Below are positions 8,334-16,722 of a DNA stretch of 20,159 bases, piece by piece. The stretch comes from a virus. Every line of letters starts with the position of its first letter. The first letter of the stretch is position 1. Location: positions 1 to 20,159 of IMG/VR virus record IMGVR_UViG_3300009420_000126; one strand, 5' to 3'. The notes beneath the pieces were generated by a model. It did no database searches. It had not been told where the DNA came from and worked only from the letters and a program-made list of their open reading frames with translations. The position numbers and the translations under genes are program-made.

Positions 8334-8819
8334 ATGGCTACAAATTCAACACAAGAAGATTACACTTTTCCAGATTCTGAATTTTATCAAAGTTTCTCGG
8401 AAAAAGATGCACAACGGCATGCAATATCTCTAATGCATCAGCCCAAAGATTTAAGTATTCAATTTTTGAGCAATCCTAATACAGGAGATATTGCCTTAAA
8501 AACGGGAAGCAATGCAGTAAAAAGTGCTTTAAGGCAATTAATTTTAACTAAAAAGTTTGAAAGACCGTTTCAACCTGGTGTTGGTTCAAATATATCGGAC
8601 TTATTATTTGAACCAAATGACATAATTACTGAACAATTAATTGAAGATGAGATTAGAACTGTAGTTGCAAATTTTGAACCAAGAGCGAATATATTAAATG
8701 TAGTCGTTGATAGTGAAAGAAACGGTGCGGGTTATCGAATTAAGATAATTTTTTCAGTAGTAAATGAGACTGAGCCGGTTACATTTACTACATTTTTAGA
8801 AACAACAAGAGGTACTTAA
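8334..8819 (+). CDS. 25: Baseplate wedge protein gp25 (GPW/gp25 family), 161 aa
   Basis: gp25 is a small wedge subunit that joins the sheath-contacting part of the T4 baseplate. The conserved core is clear: DLSIQFLSNPNTGDI (~39-53), then GSNAVKSALRQLI, then ERPFQPGVGSNISDLLFE (~76-93), matching the family pattern of R-P-F-x-P-x-x-G-x-x-(I/L)-x-D-x-L-F-E, followed by VVANFEPRANILNV (~110-123) and strand IKIIFSVV. T4 gp25 is 132 residues; this one has an extra ~30 hydrophilic residues at the N-terminus. I chose ATG 8334 because it removes overlap with the small gene upstream and follows the TAAATA element; an in-frame ATG at 8433 would give a T4-sized 128-residue protein. A farther in-frame ATG at 8229 lies within the upstream gene and is unlikely. 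The stop abuts gp6. Confidence 0.93.
   Translation: MATNSTQEDYTFPDSEFYQSFSEKDAQRHAISLMHQPKDLSIQFLSNPNTGDIALKTGSNAVKSALRQLILTKKFERPFQPGVGSNISDLLFEPNDIITEQLIEDEIRTVVANFEPRANILNVVVDSERNGAGYRIKIIFSVVNETEPVTFTTFLETTRGT
8807..8812 (+). promoter_or_regulatory. Shine-Dalgarno site for gp6
   Basis: AAGAGG lies seven bases before ATG 8820, inside the last codons of gp25. It supports the start immediately after the gp25 stop (TAAATGG). Confidence 0.6.
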
Positions 8820-10685
8820 ATGGCGGAAGCTAGTAAATTAAGAGTTTCAGAATTAGATTTTGATCAAATAAAAAATAATTTTAAAAGTTTTCTTAAAGAA
8901 CAAGATGTCTTTAGAGATTATAATTTAGAAGGTTCTACCATTTCTCATTTATTAGATATTTTAGCATATAATACTCATTATAATGCTTTTTATTTGAATA
9001 TGGTCGCAAATGAAATGTTTATTGATTCTGCCACTACTAGAAATGCCATGATATCTTTGTCTAAATTGTTAGGATATGTTCCAAAATCAAGAACAGGTGC
9101 AAAAGCAAATGTAAATATATCAATAACTCCTAATGATGCTCCTGCAAATATTACTATAGCAAAAAATACAAAATTTAGTTCTGCTATAGACGGTATTAAT
9201 TATACTTTTGTTGCGGACCAATCATATTCGACAACTGCAAATTCTGATAATGCAACTGTTACTGTTCAAAATGTTTCATTGATTGAAGGAGATCCCTTAA
9301 CTTTTAGCTATACTGCCAATACGAAAGATTCTTCACAAAAATTTACGGTTCCTAATAGAGGAGTTGATCATTCAACAATTACAGTTTCTATTAAAGAAAA
9401 TTCTTCTATTACAGAAATATCGCCTTATACTCAGGCAACTGATTTGCTTGAAGTTAGTTCAACATCAAATGTGTTTTTTATAGAAGAAGGTACAGATTTT
9501 TTAACAGAAATAAAATTTGGAGATGGAGTTTTAGGAAGAAAATTAAAAAATGGTAACATTGTTATTATTGATTATAATATTTGTTCTGGTGTTTTAGGAA
9601 ATGGTGCAAATAATTTTGCAGTTGCAACAACTGCTGGAGGATATTCAACAGTTACACTTGTAACTAATGATAAAGCAGAAGGAGGTTCAGATGAAGAATC
9701 TATTAATTCTATAAGATTTAATGCTCCTAGACATTATAATACACAAAATCGAGCAGTAACAACAGATGATTATAAAAGAATAGTATTAAGAGATTATCCT
9801 TTAGCAGAATCAATAGTTGTATATGGAGGAGAAGAGGCAGATCCTCCAGAATATGGAAAAGTTTTTATAGGTATAAAACCTAAATCGGGACTTTATTTAA
9901 CAGACTCAGTAAAAACAAATATTAAAGACAATATTCTTAAAAAATATAATGTTGCATCTATAACACCTGAATTTGTTGATATCGATTATGTTTATGTTTT
10001 ATTGTCATCAACTGTTAATTTTGATTCACGAAAAACGGTAAAAACTTCACAAGCATTAAGAAGCAGTATTATAAGTTCTATTAATACATATGTTGCCGAA
10101 GACCTTTACAAATTTGAACAAACATTTAGATTGTCAAAGTTACAAACAAAAATTGATAATACAGATTCTTCTATTTTAGGTGATGATAGTGCTATTAGAT
10201 TGAAAAAAACAATTGAACCAGTATTAAATACGAAATTATCATATATTTTAAAATTCAATAATGCGATTAGTCATCCCCATTCGGGTCATGCCGCTACCTT
10301 GTCTTCTACTGTATTTTCTATATTGGATGAACAAAATACTTTAAGAGAAAATTGTAAAATAAAAGATCATAATGGTTTGTTAAAAATTTATAGAACAGAT
10401 AATGAAGGAGTCGAATTTTCCGTTAGAGATAAAATTGGCACTATTGATTATATAACCGGAAGAGTAGTATTAAATTCTTTTGATCCTTCTTCATATGCCG
10501 GTACTGAGATTAGCATAACAATTATACCTGTTTTAGGTGATGTTTTATCTTTGAGAGAACAATTAATAACAATTGAAGAAAAAGATATTAATTTGAAAAT
10601 GAATGATACTTCTATAGTTAATAAACAAACTCAAATCACAACAACAGAAACTACAACATCTCAAACAACGGCAGTAAATTATTAA
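8820..10685 (+). CDS. 6: Baseplate wedge protein gp6, 621 aa
   Basis: gp6 forms the continuous inner ring that links the wedges of the T4 baseplate; T4 gp6 is 660 residues, close to this length. The N-terminus is diagnostic: LRVSELDFDQIKNNFKSFLK (~7-26), then GSTISHLLDILAYNTHYNAF and AFYLNMVANEMFIDSATTR, then LSKLLGYVPKSRTGA. Mid-protein, NAPRHYNTQNRAVTTDDYK (~301-319) is the baseplate J-like signature where a P-x-x-x-x-x-Q-x-R-A-V-T-x-x-D-Y block is conserved, followed by YPLAESIVVYGGEE and YGKVFIGIKPKSG. The C-terminal part (DKIGTIDYITGRVVLNSF) fits the rest of the family, ending in a Thr-rich tail. It starts at the base after the gp25 stop, so the two wedge genes are almost certainly cotranscribed and probably coupled. 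Confidence 0.95.
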   Translation: MAEASKLRVSELDFDQIKNNFKSFLKEQDVFRDYNLEGSTISHLLDILAYNTHYNAFYLNMVANEMFIDSATTRNAMISLSKLLGYVPKSRTGAKANVNISITPNDAPANITIAKNTKFSSAIDGINYTFVADQSYSTTANSDNATVTVQNVSLIEGDPLTFSYTANTKDSSQKFTVPNRGVDHSTITVSIKENSSITEISPYTQATDLLEVSSTSNVFFIEEGTDFLTEIKFGDGVLGRKLKNGNIVIIDYNICSGVLGNGANNFAVATTAGGYSTVTLVTNDKAEGGSDEESINSIRFNAPRHYNTQNRAVTTDDYKRIVLRDYPLAESIVVYGGEEADPPEYGKVFIGIKPKSGLYLTDSVKTNIKDNILKKYNVASITPEFVDIDYVYVLLSSTVNFDSRKTVKTSQALRSSIISSINTYVAEDLYKFEQTFRLSKLQTKIDNTDSSILGDDSAIRLKKTIEPVLNTKLSYILKFNNAISHPHSGHAATLSSTVFSILDEQNTLRENCKIKDHNGLLKIYRTDNEGVEFSVRDKIGTIDYITGRVVLNSFDPSSYAGTEISITIIPVLGDVLSLREQLITIEEKDINLKMNDTSIVNKQTQITTTETTTSQTTAVNY

Positions 10686-10686
10686 T

Positions 10687-13600
10687 ATGTCAGAATACGA
10701 TTTCTTAAAAGACGAAAATAATATAAAATTAGTAGGTAAAATATCAAATTTAATTGATAGTCAATTACCTGATTTTGTTAAAGATGAAGGAACAAATTTT
10801 TCTGAATTTTTAAAATTTTATTATAAGTGGATGGAATCACATGAATTAACTATTTCAACTGTGGTTCAAGATGAATTTCATTTTATTTTAGAAAGTGAAC
10901 AGGGGAATTTTGTTTTAGAAACAACTGATGATTTATTAGTTGAGGGGGGGAGAACCGATTTAAGTGCTTATGACTTAAACGAAACAATAACGGGTTTAAG
11001 TTCGGGTGCGACTGGAACGGTTGATAGAAATACAAATACAGCATCAAGTAAAATTTATGTAACTGGAGTAACAAAAACAGATTTTGAAGTAGGCGAAATA
11101 ATAAAAGGCACAAATAATCGTACACTTGGTACTGTAGTTAATTTTCAAAAAAATCCCCTTTTTGCATCAAGAACATTATTAAAATCAAGGGATATCGATA
11201 GTACTACATCATCTATGCTGGATCATTTTACTAAAGAATTTTTAGTAAATATTCCAATGACTTTAAGTGCAGATAAGTCGCTTTTAATAAAACATATATC
11301 AGATATTTACAGAGCAAAAGGAACAAGTTCTTCATATGATTTTTTATTTAAATCATTGTATGATATACAAAATCTTATTTTTTATACTCCAAAAATAGAT
11401 TTACTTAAACTTTCTTCGGGGAATTGGCAACAAGATCAATCTATCAGAGTTATTACTTCAGATTCTGTAGCATCATTTGAAAGCCATTCTATTAAAGGGA
11501 TGCAATCAGGTGCAACTGGAATTGTAAATCGTATTGAAAAATTTGCGGCTGGAGTTTTTAATGTAACAGAACTATTTTTAACAAATATTATTGGAACATT
11601 TATTGTAGGTGAATCCGTTTCTTCAAATGATGTTGATGGGGTATTTGGTAATGGTATTTCACAGGGATTGTTATCCGATGTTGTTATTTCTTCAGCAGGT
11701 TCTAACTATAAAATAGATGATAAACTTACGTTTACTGGTGGAGGCGGTGTTGAAGCAAAAGCAAAAGTAACAAGTGTTGGTCAAGGCACATTAACTGATT
11801 TTACTGTATTTGATGGAGGGGACGGATATGTTGAAAATAAATCGTTAGATGTAAATAATTTTGCTACATTTGGGACTGGGTTTACTGGAAAAATTAAAGA
11901 TGTAATTGATTCTTTTACGTTTTCGAAAAATGAAGATATAATAGGAAATTATAGTGCAACTGTATTCAACGACTTAGCATATGAATTGAGTGGAGATGTG
12001 ACAGCAAATAGTGAGGACAGATTAATTGATACATTAGGATTTTCTAAACTAGATGCAGGATCTATTGGTTCTATACAAACAACTGGATCTGGCTCTGGTT
12101 ATGAGGCAATTCCTCAAATCTCAGTTGAAGAGATAACAACTGGAGATTTTGTTGAATCATCTATTCAAATTTTGAACTTAAATGCAGACCCCGATGGACT
12201 TGCTACAACAAATGCGATTACAGGCTTTTTTGATGCAGGAGAAAAGATTACTTCAAATAATGGAAATAAAATAGGAACATTTTTTGGTGATGTGTTCACA
12301 TCATACGAAAGTGAGATTAAAAATCCTACTAGAATAAGAGTAAAGACTATAAAATTTTTAGATGAAAATGTAACTCAAAAAATTCCAATTGCACAAAGAA
12401 ATGATCTGCTTGTAAATAATTCTACTTATTTGGCAGTCTCAAATCCATCAGTATATCATTTACAATTTGTTACTGGTGGTTCTGCTTCTGTTAATACGAT
12501 AAAATATAGACGAGGAATTGATGCAAGAGAACTTTTTAATAGTTCAAACAATACTTCAGCATGTGATTGGTATCCCACTTCTACTGGCGTAACTGTGACT
12601 GGTGGTTATCAAACATTAAGTTTTGGTATTACATCACTTACTAGAACCAGCACAACTGCAACTGCAACCACATATGGAAAACACGGATTAGAAGATGGGC
12701 AAATAGTTGCTATAACAGGAGCAAGTCCTGCTGGTTACAATGGAACTGCAACAATTACGGTAGCAAGTACAACTTCTTTTTCATATACCGTAGGGGGTTC
12801 CCTTACAACTCCTGCTACAGGAACTATATTATATAATGAAGATATTTCTGTAAAATTTACATTACCTTTTGGGCATACTACTGATGATGAATATGCTTTT
12901 TCCACTATTGATTTTGTTTCAAATGAAGTTATTACTGGCGCTAATTCGGCCGCTTTTGCAACTGTAAATACTGGTGTTGCTTTTTCTGCTGGAGGCGAGT
13001 TGGGAAATAATGCATCTATAGGGGTTTCTGCCGCAGATGTTGGTACTGGCTCTATTAAATCAATTGAAATTCAAGATCCAGGAGTTGGATTTACTTCTGC
13101 TCCTGTGATAACATTGCCTGGTCTCGGATCAGAAAACGCAAATTTAATAGCAAAAATTAGTGCAATGAGGGTTGAGACAGGACTATATCTTGATGAAAAC
13201 GGACAACCCAGTTCCAATAAAAAACTTATTGATAGTGATTTTTATCAAGATTATTCTTATTCTTTAATTGCAAATAAACAACTCAATGAATATCAAGAGG
13301 TTGTTTTTAACTTATTACACCCTACAGGAACAAAACTTTTTGGAGAATTTACGCCCGATGCTGTTGAATTGAATGTTGGATTTGATAGTAAATTACAATT
13401 TGAAGGAGGAGATTCTGCAATAAAAGAAGATGATGCTGATGATATATTGTTAGAAGATTTTTCCGATCCAAGACATAATGTAATATTTAATAACAATCAA
13501 AATCTATCTTCAGGATCCGTTTCCTTAACAGGTAATTCTAATATATTACAAGGAGTATCTACAAATTTTAGATTAACATATTCTGAAGGAGATCATGTAA

Positions 13601-14910
13601 TAATTGACAATGAACAATCTTTTGAAGTTTCTTATGGTGAATTGAGATTAGAAAATTATTTAGCAGGTACAATAGCATCATCCTCATCAAATGTTATTTC
13701 TATTATAGGTTTAGGTGATACTTATCCTAAGACTTCAACTGTACCAAATGATTTTAGTGCTAGTGCTAATTTTGTTGCAAATACTGTAGTTACACAAATG
13801 AATGCTACGACAAACGAAAAAGTAACTGGTGTTGTTCTTAGACATGAATTGGATGATTCAAATAATAATATATTAATTTTGCATTCATGTAATGGTCAGT
13901 TTGATGTTTCAAGTAATGCAAATTCTATAATCGGAAACACCTCAGTAATTAATATAAACACATATAATATGATTTTAGAGGGCGGCCATCAAACTATTTA
14001 CGATGAGCTTGGCAGGATAAGTGGCTCTGCAGATTTGACAGGAGATTTAGCATTAGAAGAAGGATATGGATTAGTTTTAGCGTTAGAAGATAGTATATAT
14101 CAAAATAATGAATCAGTTACAACTGCGGAATTTCAATATGTAAAATCAAATGTAATATTTGGAATTGCAACAGATTTTCAAGAAGATTTTAGAATAAATG
14201 ATAGAATTAAAACAATATCAACTTCACAAAATACAAAAATTATTGAAGTAATTAATTCGACATGTTTGATAGGAAATACTGCAATAAGTACGGATACTTC
14301 TTTTAATATGATTTTAGAGAATAGTTCAGAAGGGTATCCAGGAAGTTTTATTATGGAAGATAATGATAACTTTATTCAGAATATGGTTGATCCCAGTTCA
14401 TCCAAGTTTGATAATGATGATATACAGTTTTATAATTTGCTTGAATCAACAGTAAGAGGAACAACTAATGTAAATGGTATACTGTCAGGAAATACTAATT
14501 TAGTGGGAACGAGTTCTTTTTTTGGTGAAGATTTATTAGTAAATGATGTTATTACATTATCTTCTGATCCGCTACTTAAAGCAAAAATTTTATCAATAAC
14601 TGATCAAACCTTAAACTTAAATATAGCAATAGGTAATGGATCAACTGGTCAAACTATAACTTCACATACATTAAGAAATTTTGATTTAGAAAGAAATGCA
14701 ACTACTATATCTTTATCAAATCCTTATGATGGTTCAAACAATTTCATGAACATATCAATCAGTTCAATAGCGACAGGATTGTTGCTTCTTGAAGATGGAA
14801 TAGGTACTGCTAATGCAGGATATCTTGGAAATACATCAACCGAAGGCAGTTTTAAATTTGAAACACTATCATCATTTGATAATCAAACACCTAAATATAT
14901 ACAAACATAA
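10687..14910 (+). CDS. 7: gp7-like baseplate wedge / large virion structural protein, 1407 aa
   Basis: The start lies one base after the gp6 stop; no good Shine-Dalgarno is seen. The N-terminal ~230 residues carry a pattern known from large marine T4-like baseplate proteins: DSQLPDFVKDEGTNFSEFLK (~24-43) and FYYKWME, RDIDSTTSSMLDHFTKEF (~168-185), then LIKHISDIYRAKGTSSSYDF (~200-219) and LFKSLYD, then FYTPKIDLLKLSSGNW. The rest is a mosaic of beta-rich modules: GLSSGATGTVDR-type units, SSAGSNYKIDDKLTFTGGGG-type units (~335), an H-G-L-x-x-G-Q-x-V unit (~647-718), three GTxF/GxxxxF...ND-x-I units in the last third, and scattered acidic ILLED-like elements. T4 gp7 is 1032 residues. The gene lies between gp6 and gp8, gp7's place in T4; orthology is inferred from order and the N-terminus. 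A G7 run lies at 10944-10950. Confidence 0.72.
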   Translation: MSEYDFLKDENNIKLVGKISNLIDSQLPDFVKDEGTNFSEFLKFYYKWMESHELTISTVVQDEFHFILESEQGNFVLETTDDLLVEGGRTDLSAYDLNETITGLSSGATGTVDRNTNTASSKIYVTGVTKTDFEVGEIIKGTNNRTLGTVVNFQKNPLFASRTLLKSRDIDSTTSSMLDHFTKEFLVNIPMTLSADKSLLIKHISDIYRAKGTSSSYDFLFKSLYDIQNLIFYTPKIDLLKLSSGNWQQDQSIRVITSDSVASFESHSIKGMQSGATGIVNRIEKFAAGVFNVTELFLTNIIGTFIVGESVSSNDVDGVFGNGISQGLLSDVVISSAGSNYKIDDKLTFTGGGGVEAKAKVTSVGQGTLTDFTVFDGGDGYVENKSLDVNNFATFGTGFTGKIKDVIDSFTFSKNEDIIGNYSATVFNDLAYELSGDVTANSEDRLIDTLGFSKLDAGSIGSIQTTGSGSGYEAIPQISVEEITTGDFVESSIQILNLNADPDGLATTNAITGFFDAGEKITSNNGNKIGTFFGDVFTSYESEIKNPTRIRVKTIKFLDENVTQKIPIAQRNDLLVNNSTYLAVSNPSVYHLQFVTGGSASVNTIKYRRGIDARELFNSSNNTSACDWYPTSTGVTVTGGYQTLSFGITSLTRTSTTATATTYGKHGLEDGQIVAITGASPAGYNGTATITVASTTSFSYTVGGSLTTPATGTILYNEDISVKFTLPFGHTTDDEYAFSTIDFVSNEVITGANSAAFATVNTGVAFSAGGELGNNASIGVSAADVGTGSIKSIEIQDPGVGFTSAPVITLPGLGSENANLIAKISAMRVETGLYLDENGQPSSNKKLIDSDFYQDYSYSLIANKQLNEYQEVVFNLLHPTGTKLFGEFTPDAVELNVGFDSKLQFEGGDSAIKEDDADDILLEDFSDPRHNVIFNNNQNLSSGSVSLTGNSNILQGVSTNFRLTYSEGDHVIIDNEQSFEVSYGELRLENYLAGTIASSSSNVISIIGLGDTYPKTSTVPNDFSASANFVANTVVTQMNATTNEKVTGVVLRHELDDSNNNILILHSCNGQFDVSSNANSIIGNTSVININTYNMILEGGHQTIYDELGRISGSADLTGDLALEEGYGLVLALEDSIYQNNESVTTAEFQYVKSNVIFGIATDFQEDFRINDRIKTISTSQNTKIIEVINSTCLIGNTAISTDTSFNMILENSSEGYPGSFIMEDNDNFIQNMVDPSSSKFDNDDIQFYNLLESTVRGTTNVNGILSGNTNLVGTSSFFGEDLLVNDVITLSSDPLLKAKILSITDQTLNLNIAIGNGSTGQTITSHTLRNFDLERNATTISLSNPYDGSNNFMNISISSIATGLLLLEDGIGTANAGYLGNTSTEGSFKFETLSSFDNQTPKYIQT
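10944..10950 (+). repeat. G7 homopolymer in gp7-like gene
   Basis: Seven consecutive G encode part of Glu-Gly-Gly-Arg near residue 87. A one-base gain or loss meets a stop within about ten codons, giving a ~95-residue fragment in place of the 1407-residue protein. Confidence 0.9.
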
Positions 14911-14924
14911 AAATTTTTTATTGG

Positions 14925-14933
14925 CATAAATAA
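14925..14933 (+). promoter_or_regulatory. Possible T4-type late promoter before gp8
   Basis: The 27-base gap 14911-14937 contains CATAAATAA at 14925-14933, matching the NATAAATA late-promoter motif of marine T4-like phages. It ends four bases before ATG 14938, in the widest intergenic gap of the window. No usable Shine-Dalgarno is present. The stretch TAAATAAAGATATGGCTA nearly repeats the one before gp25. Initiation at the usual distance would give an essentially leaderless gp8 message. Confidence 0.55.
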
Positions 14934-14937
14934 AGAT

Positions 14938-16719
14938 ATGGCTAAATTAGTAACGACAAAATTTAAAATACACAATGCAGAACAATTCATTGAATCTCTT
15001 GAAGAAACTTCAGCAACAAATTTATATTTGTTTATAGGAAAAGTTCAAGAATGGGATGATGAAGATGCTCCACCTGCTCCTAACGAAGCTGTAGCAAATA
15101 CTTTATATAGCTATTGGGATCAGATAATTGCCGCAAAAAAAGTTACTCCTGCAGATGTTAAACATGTTATTACAAGAACTAACTGGGAATCAAATACTGC
15201 ATATACTGCTTATATTCATACAAATCCAGATCAGTTGTCAAATAGTTTTTATGTTACTACAGAAGATTTAAATGTATATAAATGTTTACAAAATAATTTA
15301 TCAAATGGTACTTCAACTATTCAGCCAACTGGTTCAGGTACAGCAGTTATTGAGATTGCTGATGGATATAAGTGGAAGTACATGTATACGGTTACATCTC
15401 AAGATACTTTAAAATTTGTAACATCTGAATATATTCCTGTACAAAAAAGCGTAGATTCTAGGCAAATTGCAGTTGAAGATGCTACTATAGATGGACAAAT
15501 AGATATTATTAATAAAACTGCAAATGGAGATTTTAAAGCTGAATTTACTGCAGGTCCAAAAAATTCTGTTGGTGATGATCAAGATTTTATTACTGGTGAG
15601 ATTGTGTATGGTCAAACATCGAATCAATATGGAACTATTGTTAGTTTTGTTTCTGCGGCAAATAGTTTAACTTATGGCTCTAGTACAGGAAATACAAAAT
15701 TCGTCAGTGGTGAAGTTATTTTAGGACAAACATCTAATTCAAGAGCAACAATTTCTACAGAATCCGTATCAACATATAAATTTGATACTGGATTTTTTGC
15801 AAGTGTATCTAATTCTACTGTAATGCAATTATCATCGGGTGCAAATACTAGTGCAGATGATTTATATGTAAATTCAACTGTTTTTGTTGTAAATAATGCG
15901 GGGCAGGGCGAACAAACTACGATCACCCAATATGATGCATTGCTTCAGAGAATAACTGTTTCTCCTGCTTTTACGGTTACACCGAATACGGTTTCTGGTT
16001 ATGAAGTAACTCCATCAATTACTATAAATGGAGATGGATCTGGTTTTAAGGGAAGAGCAAGAGGAAATGCTACCCATGGAGTAACAGAAATAGTTGTATC
16101 AGCACAAGGATCAAACTTCACGGTAGCTGAATCGTCCATTATTGCTAACACAACTCACGGAACAGGGGCAACTTCTACAGTTATTATTGGACCAGTTGGA
16201 GGACACGGAAAGAATGCTATTGAGGAATTGGGAGGAAATAGGGTTTTGGTTGATACTCGTATTTCTGGAAATGAATCGGGAAAATTTACAACATCTAATG
16301 ACTTTAGACAAGTGGGTTTATTGAGAGATCCCCTACAATCTGCAAATAATCTTGCATTTTTTACAGATTCGTTAACCGATCAATCTACAACTTTAAAGGT
16401 GGGATCTGTTGCAGGATCTTTTCAACCAGATGAAAAAGTTTATACAGGAACATCTTTAGAAAATAGTACTGCTAATGGTGTTGTTGTTGATTTTCTAAAT
16501 AATAATACATTAAGAATAAATGAAGTAAAAGGTAGTTTTGTGGATAGTACTGTTGTGACTGGTGCAAATACAAGCTCGACCGGAACAATCTCTGCAAATG
16601 GTATCAGTCAACCAGGAATGAAACCTTATAGTGGAGATATACTTTATATTGAAAATAGAGCCAAAATTACTAGACTACAGAATCAAGTAGAAGATTTTAA
16701 GATTGTATTGGAGTTTTAA
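14938..16719 (+). CDS. 8: Baseplate wedge protein gp8-like, 593 aa, with inserted beta modules
   Basis: In T4, gp8 is a 334-residue wedge subunit acting as a dimer on gp7. Here the N-terminus reads VTTKFKIHNAEQFIESLEE, then LYLFIGKVQEW, and ~70-105 has ADVKHVITRTNWESNTAYTA, followed by NSFYVTTEDLNVYKCL. The block DGYKWKYMYTVTSQDTLKF (~142-160) and SEYIPV is a strong gp8 signature. A second conserved block, GPVGGHGKNAIEELGG (~419-434) with NDFRQVGLLRDPL after it, returns to the family pattern. Between and after these lie units not expected in T4 gp8: TGEIVYGQTSNQYGTIVSF, SGEVILGQTSNSRATIS and ITINGDGSGFKGRA-type repeats, which explain the extra ~260 residues. The gene follows a late-promoter-like element. 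The assignment is firm for the N-terminal third, good overall. Confidence 0.82.
   Translation: MAKLVTTKFKIHNAEQFIESLEETSATNLYLFIGKVQEWDDEDAPPAPNEAVANTLYSYWDQIIAAKKVTPADVKHVITRTNWESNTAYTAYIHTNPDQLSNSFYVTTEDLNVYKCLQNNLSNGTSTIQPTGSGTAVIEIADGYKWKYMYTVTSQDTLKFVTSEYIPVQKSVDSRQIAVEDATIDGQIDIINKTANGDFKAEFTAGPKNSVGDDQDFITGEIVYGQTSNQYGTIVSFVSAANSLTYGSSTGNTKFVSGEVILGQTSNSRATISTESVSTYKFDTGFFASVSNSTVMQLSSGANTSADDLYVNSTVFVVNNAGQGEQTTITQYDALLQRITVSPAFTVTPNTVSGYEVTPSITINGDGSGFKGRARGNATHGVTEIVVSAQGSNFTVAESSIIANTTHGTGATSTVIIGPVGGHGKNAIEELGGNRVLVDTRISGNESGKFTTSNDFRQVGLLRDPLQSANNLAFFTDSLTDQSTTLKVGSVAGSFQPDEKVYTGTSLENSTANGVVVDFLNNNTLRINEVKGSFVDSTVVTGANTSSTGTISANGISQPGMKPYSGDILYIENRAKITRLQNQVEDFKIVLEF
16710..16713 (+). 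promoter_or_regulatory. Shine-Dalgarno site for the DUF4815-type gene
   Basis: GGAG lies nine bases before ATG 16723, within the last codons of the gp8-like gene. It decides the start at MPKLTQDFN, three bases after the previous stop. Confidence 0.5.
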
Positions 16720-16722
16720 CGG

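Noticed and set aside
3843-14910. Two genes of exactly the same length (1407 codons) as possible duplicates
   Set aside because: Their N-terminal halves and overall domain order differ; apart from one shared small module I see no similarity, so equal length looks like coincidence.
14911-14937. Terminator in the A/T-rich gap before gp8
   Set aside because: There is a short A then T run but no G+C-rich stem, and the gap is better explained by the ATAAATA element.
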